Source of the DNA: Acidianus sp. HS-5
GTDB taxonomy: Archaea > Thermoproteota > Thermoprotei_A > Sulfolobales > Sulfolobaceae
Reading direction: 5' to 3'
Assembly: GCF_021655615.1 (NCBI RefSeq)
Contig: NZ_AP025245.1
Coordinates: 62,001-126,000 of the forward strand
Length of the DNA stretch: 64,000 nt
Shown in pieces: positions 1-8,710 of the stretch. A program made the translations under genes and the position numbers. The notes under the pieces are model-generated. The model was not told the DNA's origin. It saw only the letters and a program-made list of their open reading frames with translations, and did no database searches. The stretch's first letter is position 1, and every line of letters begins with the position of its first letter.

Positions 1-159
1 GTATACACTTCCCTCTTCCTCATCTAATGTTCTCTTATGTGAACCGTCGCAGAACGGCTTATGTTTAGATAACCCACATGCGCATACGTAAAAAACTTGT
101 CCGTTATCTGCCTTTATTTCATAAGGTTTATTGCGGTCGTGTTTTACTAGCCTAGCCAT
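1..159 (-). CDS. CDGSH iron-sulfur domain protein (3' end outside window)
   Basis: Reading the minus strand from the ATG at 159 gives an open frame of 53 codons that runs off the left edge. It contains the spaced ligands CACGLSKHKPFCDGSH, the C-x-C-x(n)-C-x3-H signature of mitoNEET-type [2Fe-2S] proteins. Family members are small redox or cluster-transfer proteins; the substrate here is unknown. The gene is divergent from an HxlR-type regulator at 224, and a palindromic TATA element at 184-193 lies about 29 nt from its ATG, so a leaderless transcript and shared control are likely. The C-terminus is not visible. Confidence 0.85.
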   Translation of the reverse strand, partial: MARLVKHDRNKPYEIKADNGQVFYVCACGLSKHKPFCDGSHKRTLDEEEGSVY

Positions 160-183
160 TGCAAAGTAAGTGTAGAAAGTAAA

Positions 184-193
184 GTATATATAC
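184..193. promoter_or_regulatory. Palindromic TATA box shared by divergent genes
   Basis: GTATATATAC is a perfect 10-bp palindrome. It is centred about 29 nt from the CDGSH start (159, minus) and about 35 nt from the HxlR TTG start (224, plus). No other TATA-like element lies between the two genes, so this one box probably serves both directions. Orientation would depend on the flanking BRE. Confidence 0.55.
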
Positions 194-223
194 AGTACGT
201 GAATATAACTAAAGTAGGTTACC

Positions 224-535
224 TTGAATAAAGTTGACGGAACAATTTGTCCAATTGTCGAGACTATTAGAATAATAGGTAGCGAACCAAAGTTGCTTGT
301 TTTAAGGTACTTGTTAGATGGAGGAAAGGGATTTAACGAACTACAGAGGCTGACTAAATTAAGCTCAAAGACTCTGTCCTCTACATTGAAAGACCTGGAG
401 AAATACGACCTCATAAAAAGGATAATAATTTCCGACAGACCATTTAGAGTAAAGTATGAGCTTACGGAGAAAGGTAAGGAATTGAAAGGAGCATTTGAAG
501 AGATACAAAAATGGGGAAACAAGTATCTTAAATAG
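224..535 (+). CDS. HxlR-family winged-helix transcriptional regulator
   Basis: This 103-aa protein is a complete HxlR-type winged helix: CPIVETIRIIGSEP near the N-terminus, a recognition-helix region (ELQRLTKLSSKTLSSTLKDL, about 39-58) and a wing ending in KYELTEKGKEL. HxlR proteins bind DNA as dimers and often answer redox or electrophile stress through the N-terminal Cys; a Cys is present at residue 9. The start is TTG, the only start codon that preserves the conserved N-terminus. The gene shares a short intergenic region with the divergent CDGSH gene, so that gene and itself are the obvious candidate targets (inference). Confidence 0.8.
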   Translation: MNKVDGTICPIVETIRIIGSEPKLLVLRYLLDGGKGFNELQRLTKLSSKTLSSTLKDLEKYDLIKRIIISDRPFRVKYELTEKGKELKGAFEEIQKWGNKYLK

Positions 536-595
536 TTAAAGCTTTTCTAATACCTAAATTTAGAATAGTATTCTGTCACTCAAATATAGGTCAGC

Positions 596-625
596 CTTAT
601 ATATTACTATTACTAGTTACTAGTA
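596..625 (+). promoter_or_regulatory. vapBC promoter with dyad operator
   Basis: A TATA box (CTTATATATTA, 596-606) is followed at 611-625 by the inverted repeat TACTAGT-T-ACTAGTA, two perfect 7-bp arms with a 1-nt centre, ending one base before the vapB ATG. AbrB/VapB antitoxins autoregulate by binding dyads over their own promoter; this dyad covers the expected transcription start and is a strong candidate operator. Confidence 0.6.
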
Positions 626-626
626 T

Positions 627-866
627 ATGGAAGAAGTTAAAGTGACTAGAAATTATCAGATCACAATTCCGTACAATGTGAGAGAGAGACTAGGTATAAA
701 GGTGGGCGATAACTTAGTAGTTTACCTTGAGGGAGATAAAATAATCATACAGAAAAAAAGAGGCAATATTGCTTCTCTTAACTTGACACTAGGCAAGAAA
801 ATAACTGATGAGGAAATTAATGAAGCGATAAATGAGGCTGGAGAAAAAATTGGAAGCAGTAGTTGA
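627..866 (+). CDS. vapB: VapB antitoxin, AbrB/SpoVT fold
   Basis: This 79-aa protein has an N-terminal swapped-hairpin AbrB domain (VTRNYQITIPYNVRERLGIK followed by GDNLVVYLEGDKIIIQ, about residues 5-43). The C-terminal tail is acidic and would bind the toxin. It neutralises the PIN toxin encoded by the overlapping downstream gene and should repress the operon. The ATG lies one base after a perfect dyad. The stop codon is 35 nt inside vapC, so the two genes are translationally coupled, as usual for VapBC. Confidence 0.88.
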   Translation: MEEVKVTRNYQITIPYNVRERLGIKVGDNLVVYLEGDKIIIQKKRGNIASLNLTLGKKITDEEINEAINEAGEKIGSSS

Positions 867-1218
867 TACAAATTTCATAATTGCGGTAGTCTTTAAAGAT
901 CACGTTGATCATGAAGAGGCTATAAAAGAATGGGAAAAATTAGATAAGGCTTACTTACCCCTTATTTCAGTCACTGAAATAGCTTATTTCCTTATCAAGC
1001 ATAATATAGACCTTAATGTTTTAAGTGAGATCTTAAGCGATCCTAAAATAGAGGTAGTCCAGAACGATGTTGAAGACGTCTATTATGCTTTAACCAAGAA
1101 AAGTGAGATAAAAGGCTATGACGATTTTAACGACTTCTTAATTTTGTCTACAGCTATAACGCAAAAGTTACCTTTACTTACATTCGATAAAAAGTTGAAG
1201 AAAAAGATGGGGAAATGA
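832..1218 (+). CDS. vapC: VapC toxin, PIN-domain ribonuclease
   Basis: This 128-aa PIN domain has the expected acidic residues: VVDTNFI near residue 12, SVTEIAYF near 48, YDDFNDFLILSTA near 95-107 and LTFDKKLK near the C-terminus. Family members are Mg-dependent endoribonucleases that cut tRNA, rRNA or mRNA when free of antitoxin. The ATG at 832 overlaps vapB by 35 nt; a TTG at 850 would still leave a complete PIN core. The module looks intact, in contrast to the decayed vapBC at 49984-50548. Confidence 0.87.
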   Translation: MRLEKKLEAVVDTNFIIAVVFKDHVDHEEAIKEWEKLDKAYLPLISVTEIAYFLIKHNIDLNVLSEILSDPKIEVVQNDVEDVYYALTKKSEIKGYDDFNDFLILSTAITQKLPLLTFDKKLKKKMGK

Positions 1219-1884
1219 TTTACACTTTCTCTAGAACGTCAGTCCTTCAGAATTTACATAAAGCACTACTGCTTAATTATTCTCAAGTAGAGGATAATTA
1301 ATGTTATGAAGATAATTTGATGTATGTTAATTTTGGCTCTCCAATTTATTCTGTATCATCAAAAATGAACGCCTTCTTCTCTCTAGAGTATTCGAAATAA
1401 CGAGTTAATTCTACTAATAAAGGAGAACAAACGGATTACTCTCTATTTCAGGGTTTTTAGTCAATTATTCTTCTTTTATAGTAGAACAAGCTTATGATAT
1501 TCATTTAATCTCCCTTACTCTTTAAATTATACTTTATTCAATAGAAGTAAAGCTTAAGAGTTTTTCCACGTTAAAGTCATAAACTATAGCAGAAAACGTT
1601 GAGTCTACTCGTTTTTTCTTCTCTCCTTAATTTGTCGAGTTAACCGGAAGTTAACTAAACTCTGTATTATGAGATCTTCACGAAGAGAACGAGAAAAGCC
1701 TAAAATCCAGAAGAAGTGTAGGTTACTTCTACCTTATCACAAGTTGAAAGTAATACGTGCCTAAGGTATTCCTCGGACAGGATAGTTAATTAATATAGCT
1801 TCAGACGATCAAAGCTTACCAGGAATATAAATTGAGAAGAGAAAAAATCTACAATTTTATTACTTATAGTACAAAACATAGATT
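1219..1884. other. 666-bp non-coding stretch inside the toxin-antitoxin island
   Basis: No ORF longer than about 30 codons and no recognisable protein fragment is visible on either strand. No RNA gene or clear inverted repeat stands out. It may be a remnant of a lost gene, but I found no recognisable coding traces, unlike the decayed vapBC at 49984-50548. Confidence 0.5.
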
Positions 1885-2313
1885 GTGATCCCTCAAAAGT
1901 ACAGAGAATACGCTAAGGCATATTATAACGTTGCTTTGAAAGATAACGAGAGGGCAAAGAAAGCCTTAGAGACAAAGGATTATCCTGAATGCTTCTTTTA
2001 CGCCCAACAATCAGTAGAAAAGAGTGTTAAAGCTATGTTAGAAATTAAGTTAATATATAGGAAAGAGCGTGACGTTATTGCCGATGCTTCTAACAATCTC
2101 CAAGAATTAGGAGAAGATTTAGATAAAGTACTTAATGCTCTAGATTACCTATCCGGTGCGTGGAATATATCTAGATATCCATTCTTTAATGGTCAAGACG
2201 TAAAAACTCCAGAAGAAATAGTAACTGAGGAAATGTGTGGAGAAGGGATAAGATATTCGGACGAGGTGTTAAAGATTGCTGAATCTTTCCTTAGAAAATA
2301 TGGAATTATTTAG
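1885..2313 (+). CDS. HEPN-domain protein (HepT-like partner, first pair)
   Basis: This 142-aa all-helical protein matches the archaeal HEPN family, with the core AQQSVEKSVKAMLE (about 40-53) after DYPECFFY. HEPN proteins paired with nucleotidyltransferases form HepT/MntA toxin-antitoxin modules in which HEPN is normally an RNase with an R-x4-6-H motif. This one has no histidine at all, so the RNase motif is missing. The start is GTG at 1885. The following MNT gene begins 14 nt before the end of this one, which argues that they form a pair. Confidence 0.8.
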   Translation: MIPQKYREYAKAYYNVALKDNERAKKALETKDYPECFFYAQQSVEKSVKAMLEIKLIYRKERDVIADASNNLQELGEDLDKVLNALDYLSGAWNISRYPFFNGQDVKTPEEIVTEEMCGEGIRYSDEVLKIAESFLRKYGII

Positions 2314-2725
2314 GATAGCAACGCGAAAGTTAATCAGAGATGACGTATTAGCTATAATATTTTTCGGCAGTAGGGTTATAGGAAAATATAGGAAGGACTC
2401 CGACGTAGACGTTCTAATAGTTATTAAAAGAGGGGGAAATAGGGATTTCTCAAAGGAGAGACTATCCTTCCTTAAAGAGACGGGGGTTAGGTTAGATACT
2501 ACGGTATTTGATGAAGAGCAGTTTGAAGAAAACTTGACTTTAGGAACAGTAATGATGGGCGTAAGTATAGCGTATTGCGTAACTTACGACAAGATCTACG
2601 CTTACGGAAGGATAAACGCTTTTGCTGAGGAGGTAAGAAAATATAATGCAGTCCTCGAATTGCCTTATGGAAAATTCATAGTGGGAAGGACTATTAGGAA
2701 GTGCTTTGGTGATTTAAGTGCTTGA
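2300..2725 (+). CDS. Minimal nucleotidyltransferase (MntA-like, first pair)
   Basis: A 141-aa Pol-beta-type minimal nucleotidyltransferase. GS-x10-DVDVLIV (GSR at about residue 24, DVD at 36-38) is the metal-binding signature. In known HEPN/MNT modules the enzyme AMPylates the HEPN partner to silence it. I take the ATG at 2300, which overlaps the HEPN gene by 14 nt; an upstream in-frame TTG at 2276 is less likely. It overlaps the next HEPN gene by 8 nt, so the two modules form one transcription unit. Confidence 0.82.
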   Translation: MELFRIATRKLIRDDVLAIIFFGSRVIGKYRKDSDVDVLIVIKRGGNRDFSKERLSFLKETGVRLDTTVFDEEQFEENLTLGTVMMGVSIAYCVTYDKIYAYGRINAFAEEVRKYNAVLELPYGKFIVGRTIRKCFGDLSA

Positions 2726-3122
2726 TAAAGAGGAATATGAAAGGTGGATGGGTTCAGCTAAACAAACCTTGGAAAGTGCTAGAGCGGACCTTAATTCGGG
2801 GTTTTATAATTGGGCTTGTTTTAAGTCGCAACAGGCTGCAGAACTAGCAGTTAAAGCTTACCTTTACGGAATAGGTCAACCTAAAGCTGGACATGCAATA
2901 GCTTATCTACTTTCCATAATAAAAGCTCCACAAGATATAATAGATAAGGCAAAATATCTAGATAAACTTTACATCCCTACTAGGTATCCAGACGCGTGGT
3001 TTTCCGGATCTCCTAGCTTTTATTATACGAGAAAAGAGGCAGAAGACGCAATTAAATATGCTGAAGATATTATAAAATTTATAGAGGAAGAATGGAAGAA
3101 GACATCATCTCAAGGAGAGTGA
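2718..3122 (+). CDS. HEPN-domain protein (second pair)
   Basis: This 134-aa HEPN protein has the clear family core NWACFKSQQAAELAVKAYL (about residues 30-48) and GHAIAYLL, followed by the common TRYPDAW motif near residue 92. It is not a close copy of the first HEPN protein, so the two pairs are not a recent duplication. A His is present (GHAI), but no Arg stands 4-6 residues before it, so the classic RNase motif is not evident. GTG start at 2718, overlapping the preceding MNT gene by 8 nt and the following one by 31 nt. Confidence 0.82.
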   Translation: MLDKEEYERWMGSAKQTLESARADLNSGFYNWACFKSQQAAELAVKAYLYGIGQPKAGHAIAYLLSIIKAPQDIIDKAKYLDKLYIPTRYPDAWFSGSPSFYYTRKEAEDAIKYAEDIIKFIEEEWKKTSSQGE

Positions 3123-3475
3123 AGGAGAGAGAAAGAGTAATAAGAGAAGCAAAGGATTTTGTAAACTCTTTAAAAGGAAAATTTTCAGCATTTCTTATAG
3201 GTTCTTATGCTAGAGGAGACTTTAATGCTTGGAGTGATGTTGACGTTCTGTTAATAGGAGAATTTAGTGGAAATCCTTTGAAAAGGCTTGAGGAGATAGA
3301 CTTTCCTCCAGGCTATGAAGTAATTCCTCTCAATGAGGAGGAGTTCAGAAAAGCACTAGAGAAGAATAATCCTATCGTCTGGGACGTTAAAAGCGTTGGT
3401 CTAATCTTGAGGGACGACCTTAACCTTTGTAAGAAATATAACTTACGCTGTTCAGAAGGAAAGAATAATAGGTAA
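3092..3475 (+). CDS. Minimal nucleotidyltransferase (second pair)
   Basis: This 127-aa protein has the nucleotidyltransferase motif [16 protein letters not shown] (GS at about residue 37, the two Asp 13 and 15 residues on), with a basic helical N-terminus. It is the likely antitoxin or modifying partner of the HEPN protein whose gene it overlaps by 31 nt. Its 3' end overlaps convergently by 24 nt with the LysO-like gene on the other strand, so read-through or antisense effects at the two ends are possible. Confidence 0.82.
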   Translation: MEEDIISRRVKERERVIREAKDFVNSLKGKFSAFLIGSYARGDFNAWSDVDVLLIGEFSGNPLKRLEEIDFPPGYEVIPLNEEEFRKALEKNNPIVWDVKSVGLILRDDLNLCKKYNLRCSEGKNNR

Positions 3476-4339
3476 AATCAAGGGTACTAACAAGGTTAGT
3501 ACTACTCCGTTTATCATTGCCCCCACTCCGTATTCGTAACCTAAAACGTCTACGTAAAAGCCTAAGGTTGTGTCCATTGAAGTAGCACCTCCTACTGCTA
3601 CTGCACCTAAAGGAGTAGACCTAATTCTGAGGAAAACCGGCAGGAGAGAAAAAGTAAACTGTTCCCTGAGAAAGTTTACTAGAAAGGCTATTACTCCATA
3701 AATTGGACCATAATATTTAGCAACTATAGGCCCTGTGTAAGAATACCAACCCGAGCCTAAAGATATTGCTAAAGCTACGTTAAAAGGTTTTATAGAGAGC
3801 AGGAAGAACATAATCACGGAAGATATCATACCGCCTATGACAGCTATAATTACTGTGAATATGGCAAACCTACTTATTCTCCTCATTAGCTCCTTCTTTA
3901 TCTCTTTACCTATACTTAATCCTATTACTACAGCTAAAACGTAAAGCTCCCAATCAATTGTCTCGTCAAATATGGAATTTGCAATGACTAAGGAATAGAA
4001 CCTAGTTAAAAGTCCCGTCACGAAACCTATTATTAAAGGTAATAAATACTTAAGTTGAGTTTTCCAACCTACTCCTTTTCCTTTGTTTTGTTCTTCACTT
4101 TTTTCACTTATAAAAGATCCTAAAAAGTAGGTTATCGAAACTATTATTAAGGAAGATAATAACGAAACTAATAATATGCTCTCCACGTATCCTACTGAAA
4201 TTTGATTACCTCCCCAGAAGGAGATTGTGAAAATTAAAGTAAGGACTATCCCGTCAGAGAAAATTTGGGGAACTCTAATCTTACGTCCTATTAATAGAGA
4301 AAAAACGTAAAGCATAATAAAAGTTATGGTAAAGAACAT
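3452..4339 (-). CDS. lysO: LysO-family (DUF340) membrane exporter, probably lysine/cationic amino acid
   Basis: This 295-aa integral membrane protein has about eight hydrophobic segments. The second half carries the LysO signature: [14 protein letters not shown] (about 192-205), then [10 protein letters not shown] and [11 protein letters not shown] (about 250-260). The bacterial homologue YbjE/LysO exports lysine and its toxic analogues using an acidic residue within the membrane. The substrate here is inferred only from the family. It is a single gene convergent with the HEPN/MNT island. Confidence 0.75.
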   Translation of the reverse strand: MFFTITFIMLYVFSLLIGRKIRVPQIFSDGIVLTLIFTISFWGGNQISVGYVESILLVSLLSSLIIVSITYFLGSFISEKSEEQNKGKGVGWKTQLKYLLPLIIGFVTGLLTRFYSLVIANSIFDETIDWELYVLAVVIGLSIGKEIKKELMRRISRFAIFTVIIAVIGGMISSVIMFFLLSIKPFNVALAISLGSGWYSYTGPIVAKYYGPIYGVIAFLVNFLREQFTFSLLPVFLRIRSTPLGAVAVGGATSMDTTLGFYVDVLGYEYGVGAMINGVVLTLLVPLILPIILSF

Positions 4340-4374
4340 GCGGAAAATACCTTATTTTCATTTTAAAAAGTTTT

Positions 4375-5265
4375 CTAGAACGGTTGATATTGTACATTTA
4401 CAGGGATTAAAATTGTTCTGCCCAGACTATCTTGAACGGTGAGAGTTACTGTGTAGATATTGTTAGGAATCAAAACTTGTACATTACCGAAGTATACAGT
4501 TATTGAATTATTCCCCGCTATCACTTTATTAGGCATAATTGATGTACTGGTTATTGCAGTACCTTCAATTTTGGCGTCTATTATGTTACCTTCTATTTGA
4601 GAGTAAATATTTAAATAAGCGTAGCCATTGCTCTTTATTACTCCTAACAATCCTTGAGTTTGGATATAAGGAACTCCCCTAGAAATAATCCCTCCAAGAG
4701 AAGTATAAATTAGAATGAACGCTATGAAATCAAGAATACCCCCTATGCTGATTATTATATTTATAATTCCGCCCACTATTAACAATATGCCCGAAGCTTC
4801 TACGGTGGAATCATTAAACCCCTTACCTAAGTTATAAAAACCTAAGCCCAGCATTATGTAACCTATAAGACTTAGAATTCCAGCAATTATTGTTATGAAT
4901 ATGCCAACATACACTAATATTGTAATGAACCCAAGTATTAGAAGCCCAAGGGAAATTAGAATTAACGTAGCTCCGGTACTTCCTATGCTCACATCAAGTC
5001 CAGAATTTTTAAGTAAGTTAAATCCGGACCTAAGTTTCACGATGCCTATAATGCCCAGTATTACACCTATAATGGCAATAATTATTGCAATTGCTAGAGC
5101 ACCTAGTATGGAATCCCTCATTAATCTAGGATGTAAGAAAACTCCAAGTGACATAATAAATACAATCAGTATTATTGCGCCCACAAATACTATTATGCTT
5201 GAGATTATCTCATATAGTGAGCCTTCTCTCAATTCCTTCAATCCATCAGTATATGAGATACTCAT
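4375..5265 (-). CDS. DUF973-family membrane protein
   Basis: A 296-aa protein that begins with DGLKELREGSLYEIISS, typical of the Sulfolobales DUF973 family, followed by about five glycine-rich transmembrane helices (residues 20-195). The hydrophilic C-terminal domain of about 90 residues (residues 205-296) is beta-rich and likely lies outside the membrane. Function unknown. It diverges from the cation antiporter gene at 5363, with about 100 nt between them. Confidence 0.7.
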   Translation of the reverse strand: MSISYTDGLKELREGSLYEIISSIIVFVGAIILIVFIMSLGVFLHPRLMRDSILGALAIAIIIAIIGVILGIIGIVKLRSGFNLLKNSGLDVSIGSTGATLILISLGLLILGFITILVYVGIFITIIAGILSLIGYIMLGLGFYNLGKGFNDSTVEASGILLIVGGIINIIISIGGILDFIAFILIYTSLGGIISRGVPYIQTQGLLGVIKSNGYAYLNIYSQIEGNIIDAKIEGTAITSTSIMPNKVIAGNNSITVYFGNVQVLIPNNIYTVTLTVQDSLGRTILIPVNVQYQPF

Positions 5266-5362
5266 ATTACTTTTCTTTTTACTTCATGTATATTAATATA
5301 TTTTGCAAACAAGAAGAAGGATTCCAAAACCTATTTTAACTATATTTCACACTATTCTAATC

Positions 5363-7174
5363 GTGGATTACGGAGCCTTAGGGCTTTCTTTACTCCTATC
5401 TTTAGCCTTAGCGTTTCTCCTAACAAGGCTAAAACTTTCTCCCATAATAGCTTACCTTATTGGAGGAATAATCGCAACAACTTATTTAGGAGTAAATTTC
5501 AACTCCCCAGACTTTTCCCTCATAACGTCACTGGCTTTAAACTTGCTGGCATTCGAAATAGGTACAGGATTTGATCTATCTAAAGCTAGAGAATTGTTCA
5601 CCAGAGCAATATTCGTAGCTTTAGCAGAGCTCACTTTAATTCTCATAATTTCGTATTATGCAGGGCTTTACGTCCTTCATCTAGGTTCCGTAGGTTCAGC
5701 CTTTCTTACTTTGGCTTCAATAGATACAAGCACTTCAATAATTTACAAGTTAACAGAAGGCAAGACTATGAAGGATAAAGACTTACTAATAGCAGTAGCC
5801 TCAATAGAGGATATAGAAGTATTCTTCATTTATTCCGTCCTTGTAGCCCTTGGAGGTAGCTTTACCGTCATAAAGTCAATAACTGTAGTAGTAGAAGTAA
5901 TTCTAGCATCCTTAATCCTTTACATATTTGCAAGATTCCTCTTTCAGAAAGTCCTATTTTCGCCCAGTAAAATAGAGGACGAAAGCATAATAATCCTCCT
6001 TCCTATAGCCCTAGTTTTCGTATTCTCTTATATTTCTTCAGTTACAGGAGTACCAACAACTCTAACAATGATATTAGCAGGAATAGCATTTTCCTCAGTA
6101 AGCGGTAGCGAGAAAGTAATGAAGACCGTTGCTCCGGTCAGGGAGTTCGCCTTAATCTTCTTCTTTCTGGCTGTCGGCGGGCTATTAAAGGTTAATGAAA
6201 GTCTCGTAGGCCTATTTTTTATTTCCTTACTTATAATAGGTATAAAATACTTCTCCTTCAGTACAGCATCTTGGATAACGGGGACTAACTTTGTCCAAGC
6301 TTTTACTAACGGAATTTATATGATACCACTTAGTGAGTTCGGAATTATAGTCACTCTAGATGCCCTTCAGGAAGGAGTAAACGTTTACACTGTCTATTTA
6401 ATTTCAATTACGGTAGTGATAGCCTCAAGCATAATTGCCACAGTGCTTATACCTAGAATACAAAGAATATCCGCATTTATTAGTGGAATCTATTCCAATA
6501 CAAGGATTTTACCTCAGTTGGACTCTGCAATAATCTGGTTTAATAGAATAGTACTAAAGGAAATAACGCCGTTTAGTAGGTCTGAAATAACCAGAATTTC
6601 CCTTAGGTTAATAATCTTACTTCTTTTACCTTTTACGATCTTTCCTCTTATTTATAAGCTTTCCTTAAGCGTAATCCCATCGACTTTGAGTTTTCTGCTT
6701 TATTTGGTCTTTGTAGGTGAAGCAGCAATTTCAGTATTATTGCTATATAACTTTTCACTATATTCCATGAGAATATATTACGTCATTGTGGGAGAAATAT
6801 TCGTAAGAATTCAGAAAGTTAAGAGCAGATCTTTTAAGGACTTCTGGAGAAGGATCTTGGATTTTGCAGGTATAGGAAGTACTTTCTTCCTTATAGTATC
6901 ATCCATATTTTACTTATTTTTGGAGGCGTCTTCACTCTTAGCTTATGACCCTGTAATTATAAGTTTTCCAATAGACTTATTATCTCTAATTGTAATTATC
7001 GTTTATATTAGTAGAAGAGAATTTAAGAAAATATCGAAATTTTCAGTATATTCTAGAAGAAAACCTAATTATAAAAAGATTATTAAAGCCACAATTATTG
7101 TAATACTAAGTTACAAAAAATATGTTAAAAATGAGGAAGAAGAAAAGAAGAAAGTGAATATAATACAACAGTAG
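5363..7174 (+). CDS. CPA2-type cation:proton antiporter (Kef/NapA-like)
   Basis: A 603-aa membrane protein. Residues 1-370 form the 12-13-helix antiporter fold (ALAFLLTRLKLSPIIAYLIGG at the start, TLASIDTSTSIIYKL and AVASIEDIEVFF at the ion-binding core). The C-terminal 200 residues add more membrane helices and a basic/acidic tail instead of a TrkA domain. It probably exchanges Na+ or K+ for H+ in pH homeostasis. The frame is open from a TTG at 5303, but that is only a few bases after the TATA box (5289-5300), so I choose the GTG at 5363. Confidence 0.72.
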   Translation: MDYGALGLSLLLSLALAFLLTRLKLSPIIAYLIGGIIATTYLGVNFNSPDFSLITSLALNLLAFEIGTGFDLSKARELFTRAIFVALAELTLILIISYYAGLYVLHLGSVGSAFLTLASIDTSTSIIYKLTEGKTMKDKDLLIAVASIEDIEVFFIYSVLVALGGSFTVIKSITVVVEVILASLILYIFARFLFQKVLFSPSKIEDESIIILLPIALVFVFSYISSVTGVPTTLTMILAGIAFSSVSGSEKVMKTVAPVREFALIFFFLAVGGLLKVNESLVGLFFISLLIIGIKYFSFSTASWITGTNFVQAFTNGIYMIPLSEFGIIVTLDALQEGVNVYTVYLISITVVIASSIIATVLIPRIQRISAFISGIYSNTRILPQLDSAIIWFNRIVLKEITPFSRSEITRISLRLIILLLLPFTIFPLIYKLSLSVIPSTLSFLLYLVFVGEAAISVLLLYNFSLYSMRIYYVIVGEIFVRIQKVKSRSFKDFWRRILDFAGIGSTFFLIVSSIFYLFLEASSLLAYDPVIISFPIDLLSLIVIIVYISRREFKKISKFSVYSRRKPNYKKIIKATIIVILSYKKYVKNEEEEKKKVNIIQQ

Positions 7175-7307
7175 TATCACTATTGATAGAAAAATTAAAC
7201 TTTTTACTGAAATATCACGGTAATAATTCCCTAATCTGTTTACCTAGAAGTTGTAGAAAAGAATATAGCCCAAAATTTAGAGGTTCCTATTACCAGAGTA
7301 AATTTAC

Positions 7308-7331
7308 CAGTAAATCGATCAGTAAATTGAC
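7308..7331. repeat. Tandem 12-bp direct repeat upstream of surface-protein gene
   Basis: CAGTAAATCGAT is followed immediately by CAGTAAATTGAC, and a palindromic GTAAATTTAC (7298-7307) lies just before. These repeats are about 120-140 nt upstream of the gene at 7454 and could be a regulator-binding site. There is no direct support for that beyond their arrangement. Confidence 0.3.
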
Positions 7332-7453
7332 AAATCCCTTGACGTCTGAATGAACACTGTTAACTATATATTTTATATTAGCTTATTTAGATTATAAAAG
7401 CTTTTTAAAAATATATAGTCAAAGTTTAAATATTGTGATTAAAAACTGTGCAT

Positions 7454-8575
7454 ATGGAGTACATAAGAATTGAAGGGATAATAGGTCTTGTAATAGTAGT
7501 AGGAATTTTATTGGCAATAGTTTTGATAGGTCCAGGTTTAACACAGTCCTTGCATGTGGGACCCAGTAATTTCAACGTTATAAGCGCAAAACTACTTAAA
7601 GCATCGTGTGGCTACGTTATTAATGCTACAATTGAAGCTTCAGGAATTCCAGGAAAGTGCCATGATAACCTTTACGCAGTTACTCTCAACGGTACTACAT
7701 ATTACGCATTCTATGAACCTGAAAATGGTAAGACGGTAGTATGGTACTATAACGGAACCAGTTCTTACCCGATTTACCTATCAACTTCAAATACTACTTA
7801 TTCTCCGCCCTCAAACTTGCCTAATACTATATATAATGCTACTTTCGTCTCGCAACAAGGTAAATACAGCATAATGATAGGTGTAAGCGTTGCTCCAAAG
7901 CCAACATTAAAGATTATACAAGCACAAATACTCAACGTCAGCGGGCTTTGCGTTTTAAAGACTGAAGTTAATGCAAATATACCGGCAGGATATATTTACT
8001 TCTACGAGGCTGTGCTAAACGGAAGTACTTACTATATTTTCTATCATCCTAAAGGAGATACTCTATGTCCGGTTTATTACATAGACAAGTCCGGAGTTTA
8101 CAATGTCTCACTATACATCTATCCTGAGAACTTTACAAAAGCAACTAATGTCACTCCAAATAGCTTTGAAATAAAGCCAGGGATCTATAAAGTGGTATAT
8201 GTGACTAGCGTGGGTAATTACACAATAATGGCAGAAACAGTTACTTCAATCACTGCACCACAATTTTCCGTTGAAAATACTGCAACTGAGTCCACAGTAA
8301 ATGGGCTAACACTATTAAACTTTACAATTACGGCAACTACACCTGCAGGCTCTCACATTTGCGTTTATGAAATTTCGATAAACGGTCATAATTATACTGT
8401 GTATTATAAGCCAGAGGTGTCTTCATCGGCAATAGGAGTATACGTCTACCAAGGTACTAAGACTTATCCATTCTACATTAACGGTACTGTATCAGCAGGG
8501 ACTTATACAATAATATTTTACTATTGCTATGAAGGAGTACACTATATTTACACTGGAAAAATAACTATAAGTTAA
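7454..8575 (+). CDS. Membrane-anchored extracellular protein with three repeated beta domains
   Basis: A 373-aa protein with an N-terminal hydrophobic anchor (residues 8-32, IEGIIGLVIVVGILLAIVLI) and a long Asn/Thr/Tyr-rich exterior. The exterior reads as three related units of about 110-120 residues, each starting with a strand and containing an LNG-x-x-YY-x-FY / ING-HNYTVYY type segment followed by a cell-surface-like YxVSLYIYP or YPFYING strand. Many N-x-S/T sequons suggest heavy glycosylation. No enzyme motif is visible. GTG at 7448 is an alternative start; ATG at 7454 lies about 22-26 nt after an AT-rich TATA-like element. Monocistronic. Confidence 0.65.
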   Translation: MEYIRIEGIIGLVIVVGILLAIVLIGPGLTQSLHVGPSNFNVISAKLLKASCGYVINATIEASGIPGKCHDNLYAVTLNGTTYYAFYEPENGKTVVWYYNGTSSYPIYLSTSNTTYSPPSNLPNTIYNATFVSQQGKYSIMIGVSVAPKPTLKIIQAQILNVSGLCVLKTEVNANIPAGYIYFYEAVLNGSTYYIFYHPKGDTLCPVYYIDKSGVYNVSLYIYPENFTKATNVTPNSFEIKPGIYKVVYVTSVGNYTIMAETVTSITAPQFSVENTATESTVNGLTLLNFTITATTPAGSHICVYEISINGHNYTVYYKPEVSSSAIGVYVYQGTKTYPFYINGTVSAGTYTIIFYYCYEGVHYIYTGKITIS

Positions 8576-8710
8576 AGATCTTTTCTTTCTTCTCTCTGCT
8601 TTGTGAAATTCTTCAGTTTTACTCAATGGGAACATAATAGCTAACTTTTAAGACGCAAGAATTTTTTCCTCCTAGAGAATTCAACTAATCAGTAAAGCAT
8701 TCTCCTTCTT

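Noticed and set aside
1219..1884. Small ORFs of 26 and 31 codons (for example from the ATG at 1669)
   Set aside because: No Cys/His pattern, no ribosome site or promoter and no overlap with a neighbouring gene to support translation.
4895..5296. 133-codon open frame antisense to the DUF973 gene
   Set aside because: Composition is low complexity and it fully opposes a better supported gene; it is a shadow frame.
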